A stretch of 6,989 bases of DNA from Burkholderiaceae bacterium (lineage in GTDB: Bacteria > Pseudomonadota > Gammaproteobacteria > Burkholderiales > Burkholderiaceae): positions 1 to 6,989 of the forward strand of contig JAGOCV010000215.1 of NCBI GenBank assembly GCA_017998575.1, read 5' to 3'. The notes beneath the pieces are model-generated. The model was not told the DNA's origin. It searched no databases and saw only the letters and a list, made by a program, of their open reading frames with translations. Position 1 is the stretch's first letter. Each line of letters starts with the position of its first letter. This document shows positions 1 through 6,469 of the stretch, one piece after another. The position numbers were made by a program, and so were the translations under genes.

Positions 1-144
1 ATCGAGACCAGCTCGCTGCACATCGACCTCATCAGCGACCTCAAGCGCATCAACTCGCACATCTGCTCGATCGCCTACCCGATCCTCGACTCGGCGGGCG
101 CGCTCGCGCCCAGCCGTCTGCGCGAGCCCCTGCCGCCGCGTTGA
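1..144 (+). CDS. Na/Pi cotransporter family protein, C-terminal end (5' partial)
   Basis: The window opens inside a reading frame that ends at a TGA (142-144). The visible 47 residues include the run SSLHIDLISDLKRINSHICS, followed by a short Pro/Arg-rich tail. This resembles the end of the PhoU-like helical domain that closes many Na/phosphate cotransporter proteins (NptA/YjbB type), which are inner-membrane symporters with a cytoplasmic PhoU-like tail. I infer the family from that helical segment alone; the membrane part lies upstream of the window. The gene converges on the quinone oxidoreductase with 67 bp between the two stop codons. An unrelated PhoU-domain protein cannot be excluded. 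Confidence 0.68.
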   Translation: METSSLHIDLISDLKRINSHICSIAYPILDSAGALAPSRLREPLPPR

Positions 145-182
145 GGTCGCGCGGACGGCAGCAAGGCGCTCATGCTGCGCCG

Positions 183-207
183 CCGGCAGGGGCGCGCGTG
201 CTGCCGG
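183..207. terminator. Possible weak hairpin between convergent genes
   Basis: CCGGCAG (183-189) and CTGCCGG (201-207) form a perfect 7-bp stem with an 11-nt loop, 38 bp after the Na/Pi gene stop and just beyond the qorA stop. A second small stem, GGCGC (165-169) with GCGCC (177-181), lies beside it. Neither is followed by a T-run on either strand, so this is only a weak candidate for transcript ending in a convergent gap. In DNA this GC-rich such stems also arise by chance. Confidence 0.25.
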
Positions 208-211
208 GCGC

Positions 212-1207
212 TCAGAGCGTGAGCACGGTGCAGCCGGTGGTCTGGCGCGCTTCCAGGTCGCGGTGCGCCTGCTGCACGTCGGCCAGCGGATACGTCTGAT
301 TGATGTTGATCTTTACCTGGCCGGTGAGCACGGCGTCGAACAGGTCGTCGGCCATGGCCTGCGTGCTCTCGCGCGTAGCCATATGCGTGAACAGGTTCTG
401 GCGTGTCACGTAAAGCGACTTCGCGTTGAGCAGCGCCGGGGCGAACGGCGGCACCGGCCCCGACGCGTTGCCAAAGCAGGCCATGAGGCCGAAAGGCCGC
501 AGGCATTCGATCGACTTTTCCCACGTGTCCTTGCCCACCGAGTCGTAGACCACCTTCACGCCACGCCCGCCCGTGATCTCTTTCACGCGGGCGGCGAAGT
601 CTTCGGTGCGGTAGTTGATGGCGTGCGCCGCGCCGTTGGCCAGGGCGAGCTCGCACTTGTCCGGCGAGCCCGCCGTGCCGATCACCTGCAGGCCCAGGGC
701 GCGGCCCCACTGGCAGGCGATCTGGCCCACGCCGCCGGCCGCGGCATGGAACAGCACGTGATCGCCGGCCGCCAAGCCTTCGGCCGGCAGCGTCTTCTTG
801 AGCAGGTATTGCGCCGTCATGCCCTTGAGCATCATGGCGGCACCCGTCTCGAAGCTGATCGCATCGGGCAGGCGGCACACGCAGCGTGCGGGCATGACAC
901 GCGCCTCGCTGTAGCTGCCCGGCGGCTGGCTGGCATAGGCCGCGCGGTCACCCACGCGCAGGTGCGTGACACCCTCGCCCAAGGCTTCGATCACGCCTGC
1001 ACCTTCCATCCCCAGTTGCAGCGGCATCGGCAGCTGGTAGAGGCCGCTGCGCTGGTAGACATCGATGAAGTTCAGGCCGATGGCGCGGTGGCGGATGCGC
1101 ACCTCGCCCGGCCCGGGCTCGCCCAGGGCGACGTCGACGAACTTGAGTTGCTCGGGGCCGCCGTGTTGATCTATGCGCACGGCACGCACGCGGGTCTGCT
1201 GGATCAT
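212..1207 (-). CDS. qorA: NADPH:quinone oxidoreductase, QorA-type zinc-independent MDR
   Basis: A 331-residue medium-chain dehydrogenase/reductase, about the length of E. coli QorA (327 aa). These cytoplasmic enzymes reduce quinones with NADPH. The N-terminal GroES-like part contains GLNFIDVYQRSGLY (residues 44-57), a hallmark of this group. The Rossmann part has the nucleotide motif A155-xxG158-xxG161 within HAAAGGVGQIACQW, and then INYR and VVYDSVGKDTWE, all close to QorA. No structural-zinc cysteine cluster is seen. I chose the ATG at 1207 because the QorA-like sequence begins there; the frame stays open upstream to 1474, but that part lies across the SDR gene and looks like a shadow. There is no clear Shine-Dalgarno before this ATG. 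It lies 37 bp downstream of the SDR gene on the same strand, probably in one operon. Family call is firm; the physiological quinone is unknown. Confidence 0.93.
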   Translation of the reverse strand: MIQQTRVRAVRIDQHGGPEQLKFVDVALGEPGPGEVRIRHRAIGLNFIDVYQRSGLYQLPMPLQLGMEGAGVIEALGEGVTHLRVGDRAAYASQPPGSYSEARVMPARCVCRLPDAISFETGAAMMLKGMTAQYLLKKTLPAEGLAAGDHVLFHAAAGGVGQIACQWGRALGLQVIGTAGSPDKCELALANGAAHAINYRTEDFAARVKEITGGRGVKVVYDSVGKDTWEKSIECLRPFGLMACFGNASGPVPPFAPALLNAKSLYVTRQNLFTHMATRESTQAMADDLFDAVLTGQVKININQTYPLADVQQAHRDLEARQTTGCTVLTL

Positions 1208-1244
1208 GGTGTGTAGGCGTGATGCGATGAGGATGGCCGATGGA

Positions 1245-2030
1245 TCAGTACGTGCCAGGGTAGGCGCCACCGTCGGCCAGGATGTTCTGGCCGGTGATGT
1301 AGCCGGCCCGCATGCTGCACAGGAACGCGCAGACGGCGCCGAATTCGGCCGGATCGCCGAAGCGGCCGGCGGGGATGGACTTGCGCCGCGCATCGGCCGC
1401 CGCTTCCACGGTGGTGCCGCTTTTCTGTGCCCAGGTGCGCATGGTGCCCTTGAGCCGGTCGGTGTCGAAGGCACCCGGCAGCAGATTGTTGATGGTGACG
1501 CCGCGCGCCGCCACCGGGCTTCGCGCCAGGCCGGCCACGAAACCCGTCAGCCCGCTGCGCGCGCCGTTCGACAGGCCCAGGATATCCAGCGGCGCCTTCA
1601 CCGCGCTCGAGGTGATGTTGACGATGCGGCCCCAGCCGCGGGCGGTCATGCCGTCCACCGTGGCCTTGATCAGCTCGATGGGCATGAGCATGTTGGCATC
1701 CACGGCGGCGATCCAGGCGTCACGGTCCCAGGTGCGGAAATCGCCCGGTGGCGGGCCCCCTGCGTTGGTGACCACGATGTCGTAATCGGCTCGCGCACCG
1801 AAGATGGCTGCGCGGCCTGCGGCGGTCGTGATGTCCGCGGCCACCGTGAGCACCTGCACGGCAGGTGCTGCGTGGCGCAATTCGGCGGCTGACGCTTCCA
1901 GCGCTTCGGCTCCACGGGCCACCATGACCACATTGACACCTTCGTGCGCCAACGCCTGGGCGCAGCCCAGCCCCAGCCCTTTGCTCGCGCCGCCGACGAG
2001 CGCCCATTTGCCTGCAATGCCCAAATCCAT
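1245..2030 (-). CDS. SDR family oxidoreductase (3-oxoacyl-ACP reductase-like) with atypical active site
   Basis: A 261-residue short-chain dehydrogenase/reductase of usual length. It has the Rossmann glycine motif GGASKGLG (13-20), NAGG (89-92), the NITSS segment with the catalytic-serine region (138-142), and a C-terminal ITGQNILADGG (245-255). Where classical SDRs carry YxxxK the sequence reads S154-N-G-A-R158, so both the catalytic Tyr and Lys are replaced. This matches what I recall of the BKR-like SDR subgroup that departs from the normal tetrad, so it is not simple decay. The reaction and substrate cannot be named from sequence. The ATG at 2030 has an AGGA Shine-Dalgarno (TCCT at 2037-2040) 6 nt upstream; a TTG at 2051 would add seven residues and is less likely. 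It is the first gene of a probable operon with qorA. Confidence 0.92.
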   Translation of the reverse strand: MDLGIAGKWALVGGASKGLGLGCAQALAHEGVNVVMVARGAEALEASAAELRHAAPAVQVLTVAADITTAAGRAAIFGARADYDIVVTNAGGPPPGDFRTWDRDAWIAAVDANMLMPIELIKATVDGMTARGWGRIVNITSSAVKAPLDILGLSNGARSGLTGFVAGLARSPVAARGVTINNLLPGAFDTDRLKGTMRTWAQKSGTTVEAAADARRKSIPAGRFGDPAEFGAVCAFLCSMRAGYITGQNILADGGAYPGTY

Positions 2031-2123
2031 CACACGTCCTGTAGGTTTCAAGTAGTTACACTAAATGCTGCTACGCGCAGCGTGTGGGCACGTGCGCAAG
2101 ATTCACCGCGGGGAGAACACAGC
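2031..2123. promoter_or_regulatory. Divergent intergenic region, likely back-to-back promoters
   Basis: These 93 bp separate the start codons of the leftward SDR/qorA pair and the rightward SH3/M48 pair, so promoters for both should lie here. An A/T-rich island at 2042-2066 (7 G/C of 25) stands out in otherwise GC-rich DNA and is the likeliest core. It contains TAGT-TAC-ACTA (2053-2063), a small inverted repeat. TACACT (2057-2062) is a poor -10 candidate for the rightward genes, without a convincing -35. An 8-bp palindrome GCACGTGC is at 2088-2095. I cannot assign exact promoter boxes or an operator. Confidence 0.5.
2110..2115 (+). promoter_or_regulatory. Shine-Dalgarno of the SH3-protein gene
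   Basis: GGGGAG lies 8 nt before the ATG at 2124. It decides the start: the frame is open from 1944, but those upstream codons lie over the SDR gene and the promoter region, and only the ATG at 2124 has a good ribosome site and is followed by a signal peptide. Confidence 0.75.
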
Positions 2124-2708
2124 ATGAGATGGGTAGCTTATTGCACTCTGGCCGCAACGTCCGCGCTGGGGTTGCCGGCATGGGGCCAGACCGATGGCGC
2201 CAGTGGCGAAGCGGCGCTGGTCAAGCGGGTCGCCGAGTTGCGCCAGCAGCCGGGTGAGGGGTCACCGTCCCTGGGCGCACTGGCTGCGCAGACCGCCGTG
2301 ACCCGGCTGCCCACGCGTCAGGGCGCCTGGGTGCAGGTGCGCACGGCTGCCGGCGCCACGGGCTGGCTGCACATCTTCGACCTGACCTCGGCCAGCGGCG
2401 CCAGCGGCAACACGGCCGCAGGTGCGCTGCGTGGCCTGACGGGCTTCTTCACACGCAATACAGGTGCGGGCTCCGCCACCACGGCAGCGACCTCCACCGT
2501 GGGCATCCGTGGCCTGAGCGCCGAAGACCTGGCCCGTTCGCAGCCTGATCTGGCCGCCGTGGCGCAGGCCGAAACGCTGCGGCAGGACGCCGGCCAGGCT
2601 CAGGCGTTCGCGTCTACAGCCGCGCTGACCCAACGCGCCCTGGTGGTACTGCCCGAACCGCCACGGCCGGCCCGAGCCTCCTCGATCGATCTGACGCCCC
2701 CGCCATGA
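2124..2708 (+). CDS. Secreted SH3 domain-containing protein
   Basis: A 194-residue exported protein. Residues 1-21 form a signal peptide with a hydrophobic stretch ending in AWG before Q22. Residues about 30-87 fit a small bacterial SH3-like domain: a degenerate first half with LRQQPGEGSPSLGALAAQTAV, then GAWVQVRTAAGATGWLHIFD, the typical W-x-x-V...G-x-x-G-W pattern. A Gly/Ala/Thr-rich linker follows (88-123), then a conserved-looking block VGIRGLSAEDL (126-136) and a helical C-terminal stretch to about 170. The tail is Pro-rich. No catalytic motif is visible, so it may bind peptidoglycan or its partner protein in the periplasm. Its stop overlaps the M48 protease start (ATGA), which points to co-translation and a shared job. 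The SH3 call rests on pattern, not a search. Confidence 0.85.
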   Translation: MRWVAYCTLAATSALGLPAWGQTDGASGEAALVKRVAELRQQPGEGSPSLGALAAQTAVTRLPTRQGAWVQVRTAAGATGWLHIFDLTSASGASGNTAAGALRGLTGFFTRNTGAGSATTAATSTVGIRGLSAEDLARSQPDLAAVAQAETLRQDAGQAQAFASTAALTQRALVVLPEPPRPARASSIDLTPPP

Positions 2709-3790
2709 CGACACACGCCCGCGACCTCCTTCCACGACTGCGCCCGGCGCTGCTGGCGCTGGCTTGCAGCGCTGCCACGCCATCGGCACTGGCCGACGAC
2801 GTCGGCCGCGCCCTGGGCGGCTTCCTGCAGCAGATCGCCCGGCCACAACAGCCCGCTCAGCCCGCCGCGCCGCAGAATGCGGCCGGTGCGCTGCTGGGCA
2901 ACCTGGTCGGCGGCGGCAATGCCGTGGCGCCTGTGGCCGGCAACAAGGCCGCGCAGGCGATCGACATCGTCTCGCTGCTGTCGCAGTCGCTCGACCAGAT
3001 CGACGAGCCGCGCGAGATCGAGATCGGCCGTCAGCTGGCCGCCGTGCTGCTCGGCAGCAAGCGTCTGTCGCCGGACATGGCGCTGCAGAACTACGTGAAC
3101 CGGCTGGGCCGCTGGATCAGCCTGCAGTCGAGCCGCCCCAACCTGCCCTGGACCTTCGCCGTGCTCGACGACCCGGGCTACAACGCCTTCGCCGCGCCGG
3201 GCGGCTACGTGTTCGTCACGCGCGGCCTGGTCGACCAGGTGCAGGACGAGGCCGAGCTGGCCGGCATCCTGGCGCACGAGATCGTGCACGTCACCTCGAA
3301 GCACCACCTGCAGGCCATGCGCAAGAACGCGCGCGCCGGCGCCCTCACGCAACTGGTGGGCACGCAACTGGGCAACAACCTGGGCGGCGCCGTGTCCGCG
3401 CAACTGCTGAGCCTGGGGCGCGACATGTATGCGCGCGGGCTCGATCAGGGCGACGAGTTCGAGGCCGACCGTGCCGGTGTGGCGCTGGCCGCAGCCGCGG
3501 GTTTCGATCCCTACGGCCTGCTCGGCGCGCTGCAGCAATTGCGCACGGCTGCGCCCGACAACCCGGCGTTCACGCTGGCACTGGCCACCCACCCACCCGC
3601 GCAGGTACGGCTCGACCAGCTGGAACAGGCCATGGGCAACCGGCTCGACGCCTATGCGGGTGCCGCACCGGTGACCGTGCCTCAGCGGCTGCAATTGCTG
3701 GCCGCTGCCAACCGGCCGCAGGCCGCGACCCGGCCCGCGCCACCGGCCAAGGCGGCCCCGGCGGCCAACGCCAGCCGCAAGAAGCAATAG
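2705..3790 (+). CDS. M48 family zinc metalloprotease, exported (BepA/Oma1-like)
   Basis: A 361-residue peptidase. Residues 1-30 are a signal peptide ending SALA before DD. An Ala/Pro/Gln-rich stretch (45-80) precedes the catalytic domain, which begins near E104-IGRQLA. Zinc motif H191-EIVH-195 supplies two histidine ligands and the catalytic E192. E251-FEAD-255 supplies the third ligand and the conserved Asp. A THPP motif follows at 285-288, as in periplasmic M48 enzymes. The segment FAVLDDPGYNAFAAPGGYVF (151-170) is typical of the family. Unlike E. coli BepA there is no room for a TPR domain; the C-terminus is a short Pro/Ala/Lys-rich tail. It probably acts in the periplasm on misfolded envelope or outer-membrane proteins (family knowledge plus inference). 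The ATG overlaps the upstream TGA and has no Shine-Dalgarno of its own, so translation is probably coupled to the SH3 gene. Confidence 0.93.
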   Translation: MTTHARDLLPRLRPALLALACSAATPSALADDVGRALGGFLQQIARPQQPAQPAAPQNAAGALLGNLVGGGNAVAPVAGNKAAQAIDIVSLLSQSLDQIDEPREIEIGRQLAAVLLGSKRLSPDMALQNYVNRLGRWISLQSSRPNLPWTFAVLDDPGYNAFAAPGGYVFVTRGLVDQVQDEAELAGILAHEIVHVTSKHHLQAMRKNARAGALTQLVGTQLGNNLGGAVSAQLLSLGRDMYARGLDQGDEFEADRAGVALAAAAGFDPYGLLGALQQLRTAAPDNPAFTLALATHPPAQVRLDQLEQAMGNRLDAYAGAAPVTVPQRLQLLAAANRPQAATRPAPPAKAAPAANASRKKQ

Positions 3791-3807
3791 AGGTCGCCGT
3801 GCGTCGC

Positions 3808-3846
3808 CGCGCGGCAGGCGCCACCAGACTTCAGGCCTGCCGCGCG
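3808..3846. terminator. Perfect 12-bp inverted repeat at convergent gene ends
   Basis: CGCGCGGCAGGC (3808-3819) and GCCTGCCGCGCG (3835-3846) are exact reverse complements with a 15-nt loop. The stem lies 17 bp beyond the M48 stop, and its right arm runs into the last codons and just past the stop of the convergent DMT gene. It could fold in RNA from either strand and so act as a two-way terminator or 3'-end stabiliser. No T-run follows on either side, so intrinsic termination would be weak. Confidence 0.5.
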
Positions 3847-4751
3847 CCGCGCGTGAAGAGGTAGATACCGCCCACTACCAGTACGGTGCCGGCGGCGATC
3901 CAGGCCGTGAACGGCTCGCCCAGGATGAAAATGCCCATGGCGATGGTGGACAGGGGCCCGACCATGCCGACCTGCGATGCCAGCCCCGCGCCAATCCGCT
4001 CGACCGCCATCATCACCATCAGCACCGGCGCAGCCGTGCAGGCCGTGGCGTTGAGCACCGACAGCCACAGCACCGGGGCGGGCAGCGCCAGCGCCAGGCC
4101 GGGCGGGCGCAACAACAGGTATTGCGCGATGCAGCAGACACAGGCCACGCTGGTCGCCAGGCCCACCAGCCGCATGGATCCCAGCCTCTGCACCAGCTGG
4201 CTGCTGTAGACGAGGTAGATGGCGTACGACACCGTGCTGGCCAGCACGAGAAATGCGCCCCAGGCGGTCCGTCCGCTGGGCTCGACGCTGAACTCCTGGC
4301 CGAACACCAGCAGCGTGCCGCCATAACTCACGACCAGCCCCACCACTTGCAGTCGCGTGATGCGCCGCCCGTACAGCACCCTGCCGATCAGCAGCACCAG
4401 CGTGGGCGTGAGGTAGAGGATCAGGCGCTCCAGGCCGGCGCTGATGTAGGCCAGTCCCGCGAAGTCGAGAAAGCTCGCGAGGTAGTAGCCCGTCACGCCC
4501 AACCCCACCACACCGGCCCAGTCGCTGCGCGTGAGCGGCGTCTTGCCGCGGCTGGCCCACCAGGCCATCGCCAGGAACAGCGGCAGCGCGAACAGCATGC
4601 GCAGCATGATGAGCGTGACCGCATCGACGGAGTGGCGATAGGCCAGCTTCACGATGATGGCCTTGCCGCTGAAGGCGATCGCGCCCGCCACGGCCAGCAC
4701 CAGCCCGGATGTGAAGCGCTGCGGCGCCAACGCCGCCGCCGGCTGCATCAT
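3831..4751 (-). CDS. EamA/DMT superfamily transporter
   Basis: A 306-residue, very hydrophobic protein with about ten membrane helices, the usual size for drug/metabolite transporters in the inner membrane. It shows the two-fold EamA repeat: residues about 14-149 ending GLERLILYLTPTLVLLIGRVLYGRR...GGTLLVF, and about 163-300 ending MVGPLSTIAMGIFILGEPFTAWIAAG...GGIYLF. The Glu-Pro in LGEP (second repeat) is characteristic. Substrate is unknown; relatives export amino acids, metabolites or drugs. The chosen ATG (4751) starts 2 bp after the stop of the upstream hydrolase gene (TGACGATGATG). A second ATG directly after it is an equal option. Such close spacing implies one transcript and translational coupling. 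The frame stays open far upstream, but that stretch is antisense-like shadow inside the hydrolase gene. Confidence 0.92.
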   Translation of the reverse strand: MMQPAAALAPQRFTSGLVLAVAGAIAFSGKAIIVKLAYRHSVDAVTLIMLRMLFALPLFLAMAWWASRGKTPLTRSDWAGVVGLGVTGYYLASFLDFAGLAYISAGLERLILYLTPTLVLLIGRVLYGRRITRLQVVGLVVSYGGTLLVFGQEFSVEPSGRTAWGAFLVLASTVSYAIYLVYSSQLVQRLGSMRLVGLATSVACVCCIAQYLLLRPPGLALALPAPVLWLSVLNATACTAAPVLMVMMAVERIGAGLASQVGMVGPLSTIAMGIFILGEPFTAWIAAGTVLVVGGIYLFTRGARQA

Positions 4752-4753
4752 CG

Positions 4754-6376
4754 TCAGTAGCCCGCGGCCAGGCCGTCGCGGCGCGGATCGCTGGCCGCCA
4801 CGTAGCCTTCCACGGCGGGCTCGCCCATGCGCCAGATGAACTGGCCGGCGCCGAAGTCCTGGTAGTTGTCGCGGATGATCTCGGTGCGGTGGCCGCGCGC
4901 GGTCAGTCCTTCGATGGTGGCCGCATCCATCGAAGCCTCGACGTTGATCTCCAGCTTCTCGTTGTAGCGCCAGCGCGGTGCGTCGCAGGCGGCCTGCGGG
5001 TTCTGGCCGTAGTCGAGCATGCGCACCAGCGTCTGTACGTGGCCCTGCGGCTGCATGTTGGCGCCCATCACGCCAAAACTCATCACGGGCTGGCCGTCTC
5101 TGGTGAGGAAGGCCGGAATGATGGTGTGGAACGGCCGCTTGCCCGGCGCCACCACGTTGGCGGGATTGAGGCCCCGCTCGTCGAGGCTGAACGCGTGGCC
5201 ACGGTTCTGCAGGCTGATGCCGAACGTCGGTTCCACGCAACCCGAGCCGAAGCCCATGTAATTGCTCTGGATGAAGCTCACCATCATGCCGCTCTCGTCG
5301 GCAGCAGTGAGGTAGATGGTGCCGCCCTTGACGGGGTTGCCGGCGCCGAAGTCCGTTGCCTTCTTCATGTCGATGAGTCTGGCACGGGAGGCGAGGTAGT
5401 CGCCATCGAGCATCTGCGCGGCCGTCACCTCCATCGCCGATGGCTCGGCCACGTAGCGGTACACGTCGGCAAAGGCGAGCTTGATGGCCTCGATCTGCAG
5501 ATGCTGCGCGTCGACGCCGTCCACCTTCATGCCGGCCAGATCGAACTGCTCCAGGATGCCCAGCGCGATCAAGGCCGTGATGCCCTGCCCGTTGGGCGGG
5601 ATCTCGTGCAGCGTGTGGCCACGGTAGTCGCGCGAGATCGGCTCGACCCACTCGGGCCGGTACGACGCGAAGTCCGAGGCCTTCAGGCTCGCGCCGTGCT
5701 GCGCGGCAAAGCGCTCGATGGCCTGGGCGATCTCGCCGCCGTAGAAGGCAGCGCCACGTGTCTCGCCGATGGCCCGCAGGCCGCGCGCGGCCGACGGAAA
5801 GCGGAACAGCTCACCCACCTCTGGCGCACGCCCCCACGGCAGGAAGGCGCTGGCAAAGCCGGGCTGGCCGCGCAGCTCTTCGGTCGCGGCTTCCCACTTC
5901 AGACGCACCCACGGCGGCACCAGGTAGCCGCGCTCGGCGATCTCGATGGCCGGCGCCATGAGATCGGCGAACGGCAGCTTGCCGAATCGCTCCGACATGG
6001 CCACCCAGCTGCCCACGGCGCCGGGCACCGTGACGGCGTCCAGCCCGCGCTTGGGCGGTGTCGTCGCGCCGTCGCCGTACTTGCGCCGGAAGTACCCGGG
6101 CGTCCACGCCTGCGGTGCGCGGCCCGAGCCGTTGAGGCCGTGCAGCTTCTGCCCGTCCCACAGGATGCAGAACGCATCGCTGCCCAGACCATTGCTCACC
6201 GGCTCCACCAGTGTCATCACCGCTGCCGCGGCCACTGCGGCATCGACCGCATTGCCGCCGGCCTGCAGGATGCGCAGCCCCGCCTGCGAGGCCAGCGGAT
6301 GCGAGCACGACACGACGTTGCGTGCGAACACGGGCGTGCGCACGGAGGGGTAGGGATTGTTGAAGTCGAAGGGCAT
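4754..6376 (-). CDS. Gamma-glutamyltransferase family Ntn hydrolase (acylase-like)
   Basis: A 540-residue enzyme of the GGT/acylase family, which cuts itself into large and small subunits at a Thr that becomes the nucleophile. Aligned by eye, GG-T353-IYLTAADESG fits the E. coli GGT TTHYSVVDKDG, so cleavage should fall between G352 and T353, giving subunits of about 352 and 188 residues. Near the N-terminus are GGNAVDAAVA (40-49) and NGSGRAP with R86, probably the carboxylate-binding Arg. Other gamma-glutamyl pocket residues differ: QNRGHAF (390-396) stands where GGT has NNQMDDF, HTI (417-419) replaces SSM, and VMGANMQPQGH replaces the GSPGG loop. Thus it is probably a YwrD-like or amidase/acylase relative rather than true GGT. 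No signal peptide is seen, so a cytoplasmic location is likely. ATG 6376 lacks a Shine-Dalgarno; a TTG at 6403 is an alternative. It is coupled to the DMT gene. Confidence 0.92.
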   Translation of the reverse strand: MPFDFNNPYPSVRTPVFARNVVSCSHPLASQAGLRILQAGGNAVDAAVAAAAVMTLVEPVSNGLGSDAFCILWDGQKLHGLNGSGRAPQAWTPGYFRRKYGDGATTPPKRGLDAVTVPGAVGSWVAMSERFGKLPFADLMAPAIEIAERGYLVPPWVRLKWEAATEELRGQPGFASAFLPWGRAPEVGELFRFPSAARGLRAIGETRGAAFYGGEIAQAIERFAAQHGASLKASDFASYRPEWVEPISRDYRGHTLHEIPPNGQGITALIALGILEQFDLAGMKVDGVDAQHLQIEAIKLAFADVYRYVAEPSAMEVTAAQMLDGDYLASRARLIDMKKATDFGAGNPVKGGTIYLTAADESGMMVSFIQSNYMGFGSGCVEPTFGISLQNRGHAFSLDERGLNPANVVAPGKRPFHTIIPAFLTRDGQPVMSFGVMGANMQPQGHVQTLVRMLDYGQNPQAACDAPRWRYNEKLEINVEASMDAATIEGLTARGHRTEIIRDNYQDFGAGQFIWRMGEPAVEGYVAASDPRRDGLAAGY

Positions 6377-6382
6377 CGGGCG

Positions 6383-6409
6383 ATTATCGGGCTGGCGCGG
6401 CAATGAAAA
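6383..6409 (-). promoter_or_regulatory. Possible promoter for the hydrolase gene (leaderless?)
   Basis: On the minus strand GATAAT (6388 down to 6383) matches the -10 consensus at five of six positions. TTTTCA (6409 down to 6404) lies 15 bp upstream as a modest -35 (four of six, short spacing). Transcription starting about 7 nt after the -10 would fall at the ATG at 6376, giving a leaderless message, which fits the absence of a ribosome site. This is inference from short motifs only. Confidence 0.3.
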
Positions 6410-6429
6410 ACGGCGCCCGAAGGCGCCGT
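6406..6429 (-). terminator. Intrinsic terminator after tctA
   Basis: Read on the minus strand, ACGGCGCC (6429-6422), loop TTCG (6421-6418), GGCGCCGT (6417-6410) form a perfect 8-bp GC-rich stem closed by a cUUCGg tetraloop, followed at once by a T-run (6410-6406). This is a textbook rho-independent terminator for the transcript coming from tctA, about 40 bp after its stop. It should insulate the hydrolase/DMT pair from tctA transcription. Confidence 0.92.
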
Positions 6430-6469
6430 CGTGCGAGGGGCGCGCGCACCGGGGCGCGCATCGCCTTCG

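Noticed and set aside
263..1216. Open frame of about 317 codons on the plus strand, opposite qorA
   Set aside because: Low-complexity Arg/His/Ala composition and no motif; a mirror of qorA codon bias.
1208..1474. N-terminal extension of qorA of up to 89 codons
   Set aside because: It overlaps the SDR gene in another frame, is Ala/Pro/Arg-rich, and QorA-like sequence begins exactly at the ATG at 1207.
2088..2095. GCACGTGC palindrome as an operator
   Set aside because: A lone 8-bp palindrome in GC-rich DNA is weak evidence and matches no site I can name with confidence.
2600..3787. Open frame of about 395 codons on the minus strand, opposite the M48 protease
   Set aside because: Composition is typical of an antisense shadow; the plus strand has HExxH, ExxxD and a signal peptide.
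4752..5651. Long N-terminal extension of the DMT transporter, as a possible fusion
   Set aside because: The extension is an out-of-frame shadow of the hydrolase gene with no domain; the transporter fold begins right after the ATG at 4751.
4889..6406. Open frame of about 505 codons on the plus strand, opposite the hydrolase gene
   Set aside because: Its product is rich in Arg, His, Ala and Gly with no recognisable motif, while the minus strand carries clear family motifs throughout. Such antisense frames are expected in GC-rich DNA.
6440..6459. GCGCGC repeats after the tctA stop as a second terminator
   Set aside because: GCGCGC is self-complementary and pairs with itself by chance; no T-run follows, and the real terminator is at 6406-6429.
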